A DNA stretch of 64,000 nucleotides from Planctomycetota bacterium (GTDB lineage: Bacteria > Planctomycetota > B15-G4 > SIAN01). Under the pieces are notes generated by a model, which searched no databases, was not told the DNA's origin, and saw only the letters and a list, made by a program, of their open reading frames with translations. A program made the position numbers and the translations under genes. The stretch lies in contig JANQQL010000025.1 of NCBI GenBank assembly GCA_028289345.1, positions 372,001-436,000 on the forward strand, given 5' to 3'. Shown one piece after another: positions 44,246 to 53,277 of the stretch. How positions within the stretch are numbered: the first letter of the stretch is position 1; every line of letters begins with the position of its first letter.

Positions 44246-45522
44246 TGAGTGGGGAGGACTGTCCTCGACCTCACGAAACAGATCGAGCGCGAGGCGGCCG
44301 CTCGCCGCGTTCGAGTGGCGCTCCGGCTTTCTTCTCGGCCACTCTCGGCTTCGCCTTCCTCGCGGGTTGTGATGCGGAACCTTCGACCGCCGAGCCATCA
44401 GCGGCGGCAACTCCGGCACCATTGCCGGGAGGAGTTTCCGCAGATCCCCCGTTGCAGCCTCCGACTCCCGGGGATTTCCAGAAGGCGGCGCCTCACGTCG
44501 AAGCCGCGCGCGGATTCGTCTTGGCCCGGCGGGTGGAGGAAGCCGCGGCCGCTTATGAAGAAGCACTCCAGGTGGACCCGGCCCACCAGGCCGCCCTGGT
44601 GGAATACGGCTTCCTGCTTCACGAGTCGTCGGAAATCCACAGTTTGGGGCGCGCTTTGGAGTGCTTTCGTCTCGCTCGCTTGCTCGATCCGGAATCCGAA
44701 GCGGCCAAGTGTGGTGAAGGACTGGTGCGACACGGGATGGGCAATCACCAGGTCGCGATGCCCTTGCTGACCGAGGCACTGGAATCGCCTTCGCTTGCGC
44801 AGCAACCCGAACGATTGGCCGAGGTGCATCGAGCCTTGGGACGCATCGCGTTCGCTCGCGGGGACTTGGAGGTCTCCCAAGCTCACGCCGAGAAGGCCTT
44901 GGATCTCGGCATCGACCCGCGACGCACGACCGTTTTTCTCGCGGATCTCGGCGAGATCGCTTTCGAACAAGACCAGCTCCCCGAAGCGAAGCAGCACCTC
45001 GAACAGGCAATCGAGAAGGATCCCGAACGCCCGCGCTCTCACTATCTTTTGGTTCGGGTTCTCGGGGCGATGGGAGACCAAGAGGGAGCCGCCAAGCAGC
45101 GGCGGATTCACGGGATTCTTCAGGAGTTGCACCAGATTCAGCGTTCGACGACCGAAGCGGCCAAGCGGCGAAAGGTGGAGCTCAAGCGGCAGCTAGCGGC
45201 GGAGATGCCGCACCGCAAAGCCCGCCGACAGCTCATTCGCGAGCAGTTGCAAAGTGGCGACTATGAGCGAGCACTGCGTGAAGTCGCGGCCGAGCGCAAA
45301 GGGCAGAAGGGATTCGATGCAGAGCTGCTGTACTTGATGGCGCGGGCCAAAGCGGGCCTCGGGGACTTGGAAGGGGCCGGACAAGCGGCGAGGTCGATGC
45401 GCCGGGTGAATCCCAAGGTGCCCGCCGAGGTCATTCGCGACATTCTCGACGAATGGCGGAAGGCCGACTCCGGTGCCGACCCAGCGACCTACCAACGACT
45501 GTTCGAGGAGTGGAGTCGATGA
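44242..45522 (+). CDS. TPR-repeat lipoprotein
   Basis: 426 residues. After ~40 charged residues comes a signal segment with lipobox LAGC (Cys near residue 43), then a Pro/Ala-rich linker and six or more TPR-like helices (AAAAYEEALQVDPAHQAAL, HYLLVRVLGAMGD and similar). Its ATGATG start overlaps the GT39 stop, and its own stop overlaps the next gene. The helices resemble those at the N-terminus of the 18182-20266 protein, so it may bind the FG-GAP lipoprotein encoded next. Confidence 0.82.
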   Translation: MMSGEDCPRPHETDRARGGRSPRSSGAPAFFSATLGFAFLAGCDAEPSTAEPSAAATPAPLPGGVSADPPLQPPTPGDFQKAAPHVEAARGFVLARRVEEAAAAYEEALQVDPAHQAALVEYGFLLHESSEIHSLGRALECFRLARLLDPESEAAKCGEGLVRHGMGNHQVAMPLLTEALESPSLAQQPERLAEVHRALGRIAFARGDLEVSQAHAEKALDLGIDPRRTTVFLADLGEIAFEQDQLPEAKQHLEQAIEKDPERPRSHYLLVRVLGAMGDQEGAAKQRRIHGILQELHQIQRSTTEAAKRRKVELKRQLAAEMPHRKARRQLIREQLQSGDYERALREVAAERKGQKGFDAELLYLMARAKAGLGDLEGAGQAARSMRRVNPKVPAEVIRDILDEWRKADSGADPATYQRLFEEWSR

Positions 45523-47279
45523 TGCGGCGACTCGACGTCGGCGAACGGCGTGGTCTGTGGAGGAATCCGAGCACGTTTGGGCGACCATTGACGGAACTTC
45601 GCAGCAACGCGTCGAGCTTCGCCGCGGTGCTCGTCACGTTGGCATCACTGGTGGTGCCGGGCTGCGAATCCAAGGAAGCCGAGCCCCTTGCGCCGCGCGA
45701 GCCCGGAGTGTTTCTCGATCGCAGCGCGACTTCGGGAATCGACTTCGTCCACGATCCGTTCGGGGATGGACGGAAGTTTCTGGTCGAGATCAACGGCGGC
45801 TGCGTGTGCATGATCGACCATGACGGGGACGGAGATCTGGACCTGTTGTTTGGACAAGGGGCGCCGTTGCGCGGCTCCGAACCCGACCCCGACCGAGATC
45901 TCCGCGACCGTTTGTACCGAAACGACGGAAGTTTTCGCTTCACCGATGTCACGGAAGAGACCGGTGCTTGGGAGGATGGATACACCCTCTCTATCCTGGC
46001 CCCGGACTATGACGGGGACGGTGATCAAGATCTCTACTTCTGTAACTTTGGCGCGAACCGATTGCTTCGCAACGACGGAGGCACGTTTGTCGAGGTGACG
46101 GATGTCGTGGGCTTGGCGAGCAGCCGCTGGTCCTCCTCCGGGGTCTTTGCGGACTTCGACCAGGACGGAGACCTGGACTTCTACCTGTGCAACTACGTCA
46201 TCGACGATCTGAACCATCCCGGGTGTGGCGAGTTGGAGCGGGGAGAAGAGTGGCGCAGCTACTGCGACCCTGGCGTGTTCCACGGATCTCACGATCAGCT
46301 GTTTCGCAATGACGGGGGCCGGTTTGTGGACGTCACCAAGGAGGCGGGGATGGGGGCCGCCGATGGCAACGGGCTGGCGGTCGTTCTCTCCGATTACGAC
46401 GACGATGGGGACGTCGATCTGTTCGTTGCCAATGACCAGAGCCCGAATTTCCTGTGGCGCAATGAAGGGGATCTCCGCTTCACCAACGTCGCCGACGTCG
46501 CCGGTGTGGCGGTGGGCTCATTGGGCGCGGCGGAAGCCTGCATGGGAACTGACTGGGCGGACATCGATGGCGACGGTGACTTCGACCTGATTGCCGCCAA
46601 CCTTTCCATGGAGACCAACACGCTCTATGTGAACCAGTCGAGCGGGTCGTTCCGGGATCGTAGTGAGGTCTCGGGCGTCGGGATTCCTTCCTTGTTGAAC
46701 GTCGGTTTCGGCTGCGAGTTCTTCGACGCGGACTTCGATGGCGACAGCGATCTCATGGTGGTGAACGGCCACGTTATCGACAACATCCACCTGTACGAAC
46801 CGTCCCAGGTCTTCGAGCAACCACCGCAATTCTTCGTCAACGATGGCAAAGGCCGCTTCACCGAAATCAGCACTCGAGCCGGAGACTACTTTGGCGGCCA
46901 GTACGTGGCGCGGGGTTTGGCCACTGGAGATCTCGACGGAGACGGGGATCCAGACGTGGTGGTAGCCAACAATCGCGGCAAGCCCGCCATTCTCGAAAAC
47001 GCCATGGCCGACGGCGCTTCATGGATTGGTTTCGAGCTTCAAGGTTCCTCAGGGAACTCTCAGGCCTTGGGGGCCAAGGTGACCGTGATCGCGGGAGATC
47101 GTCGCTGGATCGAAGAAGTTCGCGGGACCAGCTCCTACGCCGCCTTCCAGGATCTGCGCATCCAGATCGGTCTCGGAAGGCGGACGTCCATCGATCGCGT
47201 CGAAGTCCGCTGGCCAGACGGGGCGGTCACGTCGTTCGACGATCTGGACGTGCAGGAGTATCACTTGCTGTCGCGCTGA
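45519..47279 (+). CDS. FG-GAP/ASPIC-UnbV lipoprotein (CRTAC1-like)
   Basis: 586 residues. A long N-terminus leads to lipobox VPGC (Cys near residue 50). VCBS/FG-GAP blades with calcium motifs such as DHDGDGDLDLLF, DYDGDGDQDLYF and DFDQDGDLDFYL fill about 70-480, and an ASPIC/UnbV domain (GAKVTVIAGDRRW to EVRWPDG) closes the protein. The start overlaps the TPR gene stop (ATGATG/TGA). It is probably held on the outer surface with the TPR lipoprotein. No enzymatic site is seen. Confidence 0.88.
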   Translation: MMRRLDVGERRGLWRNPSTFGRPLTELRSNASSFAAVLVTLASLVVPGCESKEAEPLAPREPGVFLDRSATSGIDFVHDPFGDGRKFLVEINGGCVCMIDHDGDGDLDLLFGQGAPLRGSEPDPDRDLRDRLYRNDGSFRFTDVTEETGAWEDGYTLSILAPDYDGDGDQDLYFCNFGANRLLRNDGGTFVEVTDVVGLASSRWSSSGVFADFDQDGDLDFYLCNYVIDDLNHPGCGELERGEEWRSYCDPGVFHGSHDQLFRNDGGRFVDVTKEAGMGAADGNGLAVVLSDYDDDGDVDLFVANDQSPNFLWRNEGDLRFTNVADVAGVAVGSLGAAEACMGTDWADIDGDGDFDLIAANLSMETNTLYVNQSSGSFRDRSEVSGVGIPSLLNVGFGCEFFDADFDGDSDLMVVNGHVIDNIHLYEPSQVFEQPPQFFVNDGKGRFTEISTRAGDYFGGQYVARGLATGDLDGDGDPDVVVANNRGKPAILENAMADGASWIGFELQGSSGNSQALGAKVTVIAGDRRWIEEVRGTSSYAAFQDLRIQIGLGRRTSIDRVEVRWPDGAVTSFDDLDVQEYHLLSR

Positions 47280-47282
47280 TTT

Positions 47283-47522
47283 CTATTCGCATGATTCATG
47301 CTGGTTCGCGGCCGGCTCCCATTGGAAAACCTCATCCAACCTTTTCCCCAAAACCTCGGCGATCCGAAACGCAGCTTCCAGGGAGGGGGAGTACTTGCGT
47401 GCTTCAATCGCCGCGATCGTCTGGCGGGTGACCCCGATGCGCTCGCCCAGTTGGGCCTGCGTCATCTCACCGTTCAGAAACCGCAGGGTGCGGATCTGGT
47501 TGGCGATCCTGCTCTTAGCCAT
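47283..47522 (-). CDS. XRE-family transcriptional regulator
   Basis: 79 residues: a single helix-turn-helix domain (MTQAQLGERIGVTRQTIAAIEARKY) of the short YozG/HipB-like type. It overlaps the upstream membrane-protein gene by eight bases, a common arrangement in which the HTH protein represses the pair. The palindrome at 47975-47994 is the likely binding site. Confidence 0.93.
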   Translation of the reverse strand: MAKSRIANQIRTLRFLNGEMTQAQLGERIGVTRQTIAAIEARKYSPSLEAAFRIAEVLGKRLDEVFQWEPAANQHESCE

Positions 47523-47973
47523 GCCAACCCCTGCGATAACTCCAGGCTGCGACTCCATAGTGAACCAGCTGAGCCAAGACGATCATCGCGACGGCCGTGT
47601 TGATCAACTTCCAACCGGCAGAGTTGAAGGGCATCACGCAGCCAACCACGATCATGCCGACGATCAACACGTAGTACGCGGCGCCGAGGGCGCGGAGAGT
47701 GATGGCGCGATCTCGTTCGTCGGCGGGGGCTCTTGCATCGGCAGGAAACCTCATCCGCAACCAGAGGTGCCCTCCCCCCAGGAGCACCAGGTGCGCCACC
47801 GCCGCAGATGCGAAGAAGCTCATCGTGCGGAGATCTGGCAATGGTCTCGAGGGCGGGTTCGCAGCCATCGCGATGAGATAGGGACCGAAGGTGACCGCCA
47901 GGGTGGCGAGTGACAGCCAGGCGACTTTCTCGCGGTGCGAGAGCAGAGACTCGATGTTCTGTTTTGTTTTCAT
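47515..47973 (-). CDS. Four-helix membrane protein (DUF2178-like)
   Basis: 152 residues with about four hydrophobic helices (residues ~25-45, 60-80, 100-120, 125-145) and a conserved DERDRAITLRALGAAYYV between helices two and three. That DER motif is usual in DUF2178-type proteins found beside short XRE regulators. ATG 47973 is preferred because the upstream in-frame ATG at 47994 lies inside the palindrome. Function unknown. Confidence 0.78.
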   Translation of the reverse strand: MKTKQNIESLLSHREKVAWLSLATLAVTFGPYLIAMAANPPSRPLPDLRTMSFFASAAVAHLVLLGGGHLWLRMRFPADARAPADERDRAITLRALGAAYYVLIVGMIVVGCVMPFNSAGWKLINTAVAMIVLAQLVHYGVAAWSYRRGWHG

Positions 47974-48309
47974 GATGTTAATCATAATTAACATCTGCGT
48001 GCGGGCAAGCGTTCATGATCCGCACCTTCTCGGGGGCGGGCGCTTCGACTTTCCTGGATTCGTTCTCCCGTCGTCGCTGACAGGCGCCGCAGGGAGTCGG
48101 CAATCCGCCGACGAGTTTGCTGATGCCCGTGTCTTGGTTGAAGAAGGTGCCGAACAAGTGATTTCACTCACACAGCCGGTCGCCGCGATCGCTCTTTTGG
48201 GCGGGATGAGATTCTCTTCCCCATGGGAAAGAGACCTTCGATGGAGAAGTTTGTTTGGGGCCGGTCCTTCGTCGCGTCTCCATGAATGACAGACACCAAG
48301 CCCGCACCC
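47974..48309. other. Intergenic region with AT-rich promoter segment
   Basis: The first 25 bases are strikingly AT-rich for this genome and contain the palindrome at 47975-47994. The remaining ~310 bases lie upstream of the XRE pair and downstream of the gene ending at 48310. They hold no gene I can support. Confidence 0.4.
47975..47994. promoter_or_regulatory. AT-rich palindromic operator of the XRE/membrane-protein unit
   Basis: ATGTTAAT and ATTAACAT are perfect eight-base inverse arms around CATA. The site touches the start of the membrane-protein gene. Position, symmetry and base composition fit autoregulation by the XRE protein. Confidence 0.55.
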
Positions 48310-49605
48310 TCACTCCCCGAACAGCAAGCTCAACCCCTCGCTGAACGCAAAACCGCGGCTGGCTCCGGGATCGACCACCAGAAGTTGGCCGTGCAGCGGG
48401 ACGTCGCAGAACCAGGACTCGGTGGGAAGAGTGATCGGAAGGGTCATCCCCGTCGTCTCGAGCGGCAACAGGCTGGTGGACAAGGGGACGACGTGAAGCG
48501 TTCCGTCGGCGCTGGTGACTTCGCTGTCCTTTTGCATTCCGAGCATGAGCAGTGCCACGGTCGTCGAGGGAAAAGAGCTTCCGAGCTGCAGTTCGATGGT
48601 CGAGCCAAGAACTGGGTCGTCGGAGGAAGTCAGGGTCGGGGTGCCAAGGGTCCCGGGCCAACCTTGACCGTAGTTGGACCAGCTGGCGCCGCGGCTGCAC
48701 GGGGCCGCGAATCCGGCGACCACCGTGCAGGTGCCATTGAACTGCCCGATCATCAAGTCGCCGCTGATGGGATCGATGGCAAGGCCGACGGGACTCGGGA
48801 CTTGGATGAGAAAGGGGACGCGCGACGCAGGAATCGGGTCGCCATTGGCGTCCAATTCGTAGAGCGAGATCGTGTTCAAACGGTACTCGCAAAGAAGGAC
48901 CGTGGAGTAGTCCGTGATCGCCGGCGATCCGGGGGGTGGAAAGGCGAGCCCTTCCATGGAATAGGGCAGCGTCACCGGAGATTGAACGTCTTCGAGGACG
49001 AAGGTGCCGAGGCCGTCGGGAACCACCGTCGTGCTGTGCCAGCCGGAGCCACCATAGGAAGTGATTTTCAGCTGGCCCGCGCCGGGGAACCCCGCGGGAA
49101 CGAACTGCGCGCCGCCGGTCGAAGGGGTGATCCCTTCCTGCTCTAGGTCGATGATCTTGTCATCGCTGGTGCTGCCCGGGCGAATCTGACCGAGTTCATT
49201 GTTGGGATAGCGAGTGTAGAACAAGACGCCGCCGGGCCCGTAGGTCAGTCCTCCATCGATGAAAGGCGTGTCCAGAGCTTCCACGCCGGTTCCCTGGAAG
49301 CCAAGGATATGGCCATCGACATCGCGCTCGACAGGGACGTCATGGACCTTGGCACCGGGTGTGTTTGCGAAGCCACTCAGGTGCAGCTGATCGGGATTGC
49401 TTCGATCGAAGCACAGTGCCCCGTAGCTCCCGGGAACTCCGGGAGCCGAACCAAGACTTTCTACCGAGTAGTGCTGATCGAAGGGCGACACCACGACCTG
49501 GCTGAGTGCGCTCGAGGAGAGCATGCCGAGGATCGAGAGAGCCGCCCACGGGAGCGATCGGGTCCTGCGTCGCGGTGAGTTTTGGGCAGTTCGCATCGGG
49601 TTCAT
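48310..49605 (-). CDS. Secreted protein, likely beta-propeller
   Basis: 431 residues. ATG 49605 follows AAGGGG. A basic n-region (NSPRRRTRSLPWAALSILGML) and hydrophobic run end at SALSQ. The mature part has strand repeats such as GVEALDTPFIDGGLTYGPGGVLFYTRYPNNELGQI and SPVGLAIDPISGDLMIG, resembling a six-bladed NHL/SMP-30-like propeller. No catalytic residues are evident. It stands alone with large gaps on both sides. Confidence 0.72.
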   Translation of the reverse strand: MNPMRTAQNSPRRRTRSLPWAALSILGMLSSSALSQVVVSPFDQHYSVESLGSAPGVPGSYGALCFDRSNPDQLHLSGFANTPGAKVHDVPVERDVDGHILGFQGTGVEALDTPFIDGGLTYGPGGVLFYTRYPNNELGQIRPGSTSDDKIIDLEQEGITPSTGGAQFVPAGFPGAGQLKITSYGGSGWHSTTVVPDGLGTFVLEDVQSPVTLPYSMEGLAFPPPGSPAITDYSTVLLCEYRLNTISLYELDANGDPIPASRVPFLIQVPSPVGLAIDPISGDLMIGQFNGTCTVVAGFAAPCSRGASWSNYGQGWPGTLGTPTLTSSDDPVLGSTIELQLGSSFPSTTVALLMLGMQKDSEVTSADGTLHVVPLSTSLLPLETTGMTLPITLPTESWFCDVPLHGQLLVVDPGASRGFAFSEGLSLLFGE

Positions 49606-50043
49606 GGCAATCCCCTTCGATGGATTCATACGAGCGTCGAGTGGTGGGCGGGAGCGTCGACGAAGCTCCTCGCAAGAAACTGCGACACCGAGTTCGAGCA
49701 GCTGCCCGTGGGGTGGGGATCAGCAGGGCGAACTCGGCCAGCGCCGAACGGGGACCGATTGCGCCGGGACGTCCCGCCGGTGGGTCACCCTTCGATCAGC
49801 TACGAATCCGGTGTCCGAAGAAAAGAGTTGGTGACAAGAGAATCCGTTCGCGGTCGTCCCCACGCCGCGGACCCTCGCCAGCCGCTTTGGTGCGCGAGTC
49901 AGAAACCCCTGACGGAGTGGAGAAGTTCACGCGACCAGAGGGGCGTTCGCGGTTCTGGTCCCCCCGACCGAGTGAACCCAAGCCACCGGAGATTTCTCAG
50001 GCGAGACTCTCCGGAAGCCGGATTCGAGCCGTTCCTCGGAGCG
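49606..50043. other. Intergenic region
   Basis: 438 bases between two minus-strand genes. No gene-like frame is seen. A perfect palindrome CGGGACGTCCCG lies at 49765-49776 and might be an operator. Nothing else stands out. Confidence 0.35.
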
Positions 50044-51441
50044 TCAGTTCTCTTCGGCTTCTTGGGTGTAGCCGAGGGCGCGCAGGGCCTCGCGAGTGGC
50101 TTCGTCGAGGGTCTCGTCGTCGCTCGATCCATCGGTCGAGACCGGCTGCATCGCGCCGCGAGCCGCGGCGAACTGCTTGCGGAACTGTTCCAGGATTGGC
50201 GGTTCCTTCGACGCGAGATTTTGCGTTTCGGCGGGATCAGCAACGAGGTCGTAGAGCTCTTCCGCACCGTCGGACTCGCGTCGCACGTACTTCCATTCGG
50301 GCGTTCGGAGTCCGTGGTACTTCTGAGGATAGCGGTCGGAGTTCTCCACCAGGACCGGAGGCCGGTCCTCGCGATTCGCGAACAGGTCGACGCCTTGGCC
50401 ACCACGGGTCTCGAGCCCGAGCATGGCAAGCACGGTTGGTAAGAAATCCAAATGGGAAACTTGGGAGTCGCGACGCTCTCCCTCGGTTTGTCCCGGGCGC
50501 TTGATCACCAACGGCACGCGGAGGCTGGGGTCGTAGGCAAACCAGCCATGCTCGAAGTAGTAGTCGTGTTCGCCGAGACTTTCGCCGTGATCGGCGGTGA
50601 ACACCACGGCACTGTCGGCGAACAGGTTGCGCTTTTTCAGAAACGCCAAAGTCTCGCCGAACGCTTCATCGACCAAGCGAATCTCTGCGTCGTAGCGGGC
50701 GGTGTACACATCCCTTCGATCCTCGCCGTCGAGCTGCTGGTACTCGGGAATCCAGCCCAGCACTTTGCGGGCTTTTCGCGCGGACTGGCCCCCGGAGGCG
50801 ACGGCGACTCCGTGGCTCGGTGCCGTCAAGGGGACCTTGGCACTTCCATCGAACCAGGCATCTTCTTCGAACATCTTTTCTAGCTTGGCCGGCGGATGGT
50901 AGGGGCCATGGGGATCGATGTAGTGGATCCAAACGAAGGTCGGCTGGTCCCACGGAGCCTCGGCCCACCTCAAGAACGCTTGATTGGTGAGGCGAACGGT
51001 GTTGTCCCGAGGGATCTCTTCGTAGTGGTCGAAGCCGCGGCCATAGCCTTTGGCCGGTCGCAGCACCACGTTGCCGATGAACGCGGCCGTGCGGTACCCC
51101 GCTTGTTTCAGTTGCTCCGCGAGTACCGGAAGGTTGCCGGGAATATTGGTCCCGTTGTATCGCACGCCGTGTTCTTGAGGATGGCGTCCGGTGAACATCG
51201 TGGTGAACGACGGGCCCGTTTTGGGAATGACGGTGATGGCTTGCGAGAACTGAGTGGCGTTGTCGGCGAACTCGTCGATGTGGGGTGAGGTCTGCCGCGG
51301 ATAGCCGGCGTAGGAGAGATGATCCGCGCGAAGGGCATCCGCGGTGATGAGGATCAAGTGGGGCAGGCGATCCGGGGTGGAACCGCCGGACTCTCCTTCG
51401 GTGCATCCCACCGATGTGGAGAGGACCAAGCCTGTGAGCAT
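50044..51441 (-). CDS. Sulfatase-fold lipoprotein with Thr at the nucleophile position
   Basis: 465 residues. ATG 51441 gives a lipoprotein signal with lipobox SVGC. The alkaline-phosphatase/sulfatase fold is clear: LILITADALRADHLS (metal Asp), HYIDPHGPY, FTADHGESLGEHD. Where arylsulfatases have C-x-P-S-R the sequence is KTGPSFTTMFTG, with Thr in place of the Cys that becomes formylglycine. Thr is the nucleophile in LtaS- and EptA-type transferases, so this may be a phospho-transferase or esterase rather than a sulfatase. The frame is open to 51678, but the upstream part has no signal. Confidence 0.85.
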   Translation of the reverse strand: MLTGLVLSTSVGCTEGESGGSTPDRLPHLILITADALRADHLSYAGYPRQTSPHIDEFADNATQFSQAITVIPKTGPSFTTMFTGRHPQEHGVRYNGTNIPGNLPVLAEQLKQAGYRTAAFIGNVVLRPAKGYGRGFDHYEEIPRDNTVRLTNQAFLRWAEAPWDQPTFVWIHYIDPHGPYHPPAKLEKMFEEDAWFDGSAKVPLTAPSHGVAVASGGQSARKARKVLGWIPEYQQLDGEDRRDVYTARYDAEIRLVDEAFGETLAFLKKRNLFADSAVVFTADHGESLGEHDYYFEHGWFAYDPSLRVPLVIKRPGQTEGERRDSQVSHLDFLPTVLAMLGLETRGGQGVDLFANREDRPPVLVENSDRYPQKYHGLRTPEWKYVRRESDGAEELYDLVADPAETQNLASKEPPILEQFRKQFAAARGAMQPVSTDGSSDDETLDEATREALRALGYTQEAEEN

Positions 51442-51793
51442 CGCCGTCAGCCCTGGGAAAGGACCCTCGGCGAACGAGAGAATCTGCCAACTCGGCTTGG
51501 CCGCACCGACGTCTCGGCGGAACCACCGAGACGCTCTCCCCTCCGCGCTCGGTCTGGAGTCAGAGACCTCTCCGCGGTCCCAGAACTTCTTCCAACTCCA
51601 CCTGGCGCCCAGAGGGTGTTTCGACCGACCTCGCTTGGGACTCGATCGGGAAGCTTCTGAGTTCGTCACCGCGCCCACGATCCATCACTTGGTTGCTCGA
51701 ACGAGTGGGCCGCGTCGTTGGACCCTGTCCCACCATCGTAGTCATCTCAGTGGCGAATGGGCGTTTCTGGTGAATTCGTCATCTCGACACTCT
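51442..51793. other. Intergenic region
   Basis: 352 bases between the sulfatase-fold gene and the small lipoprotein gene, both minus strand. The minus strand has CCCGATCGAG near 51650, a ten-base match to the dispersed repeat, but the flanks do not continue the match. No gene is supported. Confidence 0.35.
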
Positions 51794-52354
51794 TCACCCC
51801 TGCGGCGGGTCGTCCTCGACGGAAGCAGCACCGACGGCGGGGTCCTCTTCGGTGGATGCTTCCCTCACCGATTCGTCATCGCTCGATTCCTCTGCAGAGG
51901 GAGGGCCGTCCATGGGAATCTCTTCGTCGGGGTCGACCTCCGTGGTTTTCGGGGGAACGAGTTCATGGGTCGTCACCTTCGGCTCGAGCTTGACTCGCTG
52001 CACCTTGCCGCGGCTCTTGGTCTTCGGACCGCGTGACCCCGGCGGGTCCGGGTCGTAGAAGAGAACTCCGGCGGCGACTTCGAAGGGGAGGACGCGCACC
52101 CGAGCACCGGCAATTCCCACGCCGACTCCGAACAGCGGCCACACGTCCAAGGTGATGACTTCGTCTTCCTCGCAATCCTCGCCGAGGAGTCCCAGCCGGA
52201 AGAACGTGCCGTCGTATTCCGGCCAGGCGCTGGCCGTGGCATAGGCCGAGGCGAGTCCGTCAAGTTGCAGGGCGTTGTCATTGGAGCCCAGGCGGAGGCT
52301 GCACCCGGGCAGCAGGATGAGCGCGATCAGCAGCGCAAGAATTCGTGAGTTCAT
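51794..52354 (-). CDS. Lipoprotein of unknown function
   Basis: 186 residues. A signal segment with lipobox LPGC (Cys at residue 18) is followed by ~90 residues of mixed strands including LDVWPLFGVGVGIAGARVRVLPFE. The C-terminal ~60 residues are acidic and Ser/Pro-rich (PDEEIP, SSDDES), likely disordered. I recognise no family. It should sit in an envelope membrane facing the periplasm. Confidence 0.72.
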   Translation of the reverse strand: MNSRILALLIALILLPGCSLRLGSNDNALQLDGLASAYATASAWPEYDGTFFRLGLLGEDCEEDEVITLDVWPLFGVGVGIAGARVRVLPFEVAAGVLFYDPDPPGSRGPKTKSRGKVQRVKLEPKVTTHELVPPKTTEVDPDEEIPMDGPPSAEESSDDESVREASTEEDPAVGAASVEDDPPQG

Positions 52355-52469
52355 GGTGCGTTCCTTTTGCCACGAAGAAGTTGCACACAGGGAGCGCCGG
52401 GGGGCGGCCGGGGTTGGAAAAATACCCAGGCGGCGACAGAACCGCCCGGACCTCGCCGACTTGGCCCGG

Positions 52470-52580
52470 TGGGCTTTGGCGATTGGGAAGGCCTTTCCAC
52501 GTCCGATCGGGTCTGGGTGTCGCAGGCGTCGCCTTCGAATCTCGGCGAAGGCAGAATCTCTCGATCGTCCAACCGAAGCG
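52470..52580 (-). repeat. Dispersed intergenic repeat, copy 3
   Basis: On the minus strand: GCTTCGGTTGGACGATCGAG then AGATTC (52554-52579), TTCGCCGA, then CGATCGGACGTGGAAAGGCC (52481-52510). These align in order with the copies at 11.3 kb and 60.9 kb. The copy lies directly behind the DUF493 gene. Confidence 0.55.
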
Positions 52581-52591
52581 GCAATGTCCGG

Positions 52592-52849
52592 CTAGAGCGA
52601 GATCACCCCTGGAATGGCCTGGGCTGCGCGGTAGACGTCGATGATCTCGTTGCTGGTGTACATCATGCACTCGCAGGTCACACTGACGTACTTGCCGGTG
52701 CGGGAGGGGCGAGTCGTGGTCTTGCGGTCGCCGAGAAGATCTTGAACCGCGTCGAGCTTGTCCCGAGGACTGATGAATTTGAAGGTGTACACCGCGGGGA
52801 AGGCGTGGGTTTGTTCCAGGCTCTTGCGAAGTTGCTCGAAAGGGTCCAT
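52592..52849 (-). CDS. DUF493 (YbeD-like) protein
   Basis: 85 residues, the family size. HAFPAVYTFKFISP near the start, YVSVTCECMMYTSNEIIDVYRA and the ending IPGVISL fit the ACT-like YbeD fold. Its role is not well established, though YbeD is encoded near lipoate genes in enterobacteria. It is the last gene of a four-gene unit, 29 bases after the alkyltransferase-like gene. Confidence 0.88.
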   Translation of the reverse strand: MDPFEQLRKSLEQTHAFPAVYTFKFISPRDKLDAVQDLLGDRKTTTRPSRTGKYVSVTCECMMYTSNEIIDVYRAAQAIPGVISL

Positions 52850-52878
52850 TTCGTGCGCTTTCCGTGCGACTGCGGCGT

Positions 52879-53277
52879 TCACGAGGCGCCGTCGAGTTCT
52901 TCCCAATCGTAGCGAGTTTGGGCGAAGTCGACGATCCGTCCACGGGAATTGACTTCGACTCCCTCCTGCCGCAGCAGTTTCTTCTGCCGATGACTCGGCT
53001 TCCCATCCGCGCGCACGCTGATTTCACCGCGGCTGTTCACGACTCGGTACCACGGCACATCCTTGCGCTTGCTCGGCAACGCGGCCAGCGCATAACCGAC
53101 TTGGCGAGCGACGCCTCGGCGTCCCAGCGCGGCGGCAATGTCTCCGTAGGTGGTGACCGACCCGGCCGGGACTTGTTGCACCATCTCGAACACGTCTTCG
53201 TGGAATCCTGGACCGACGACGCGAAACGGACCGTGCACTTCTGGGCGATACCCGGATTCGTTCTTGGAACGCTTCAT
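52879..53277 (-). CDS. Alkyltransferase-like protein (ATL, MGMT family)
   Basis: 132 residues. The MGMT DNA-binding domain is clear (VPAGSVTTYGDIAAALGRRGVARQVGYAL), but the acceptor motif PCHRV reads PWYRVV, with Trp in place of Cys. That is the mark of ATL proteins, which bind O6-alkylguanine and channel it to nucleotide excision repair rather than repairing it. The ATG overlaps the stop of the upstream 136-residue gene. Confidence 0.9.
   Translation of the reverse strand: MKRSKNESGYRPEVHGPFRVVGPGFHEDVFEMVQQVPAGSVTTYGDIAAALGRRGVARQVGYALAALPSKRKDVPWYRVVNSRGEISVRADGKPSHRQKKLLRQEGVEVNSRGRIVDFAQTRYDWEELDGAS

Noticed and set aside
47891..48289. Plus-strand open frame across the XRE operator region
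   Set aside because: It crosses the palindrome and the start of a well-supported minus-strand gene, has no ribosome site and shows no domain.
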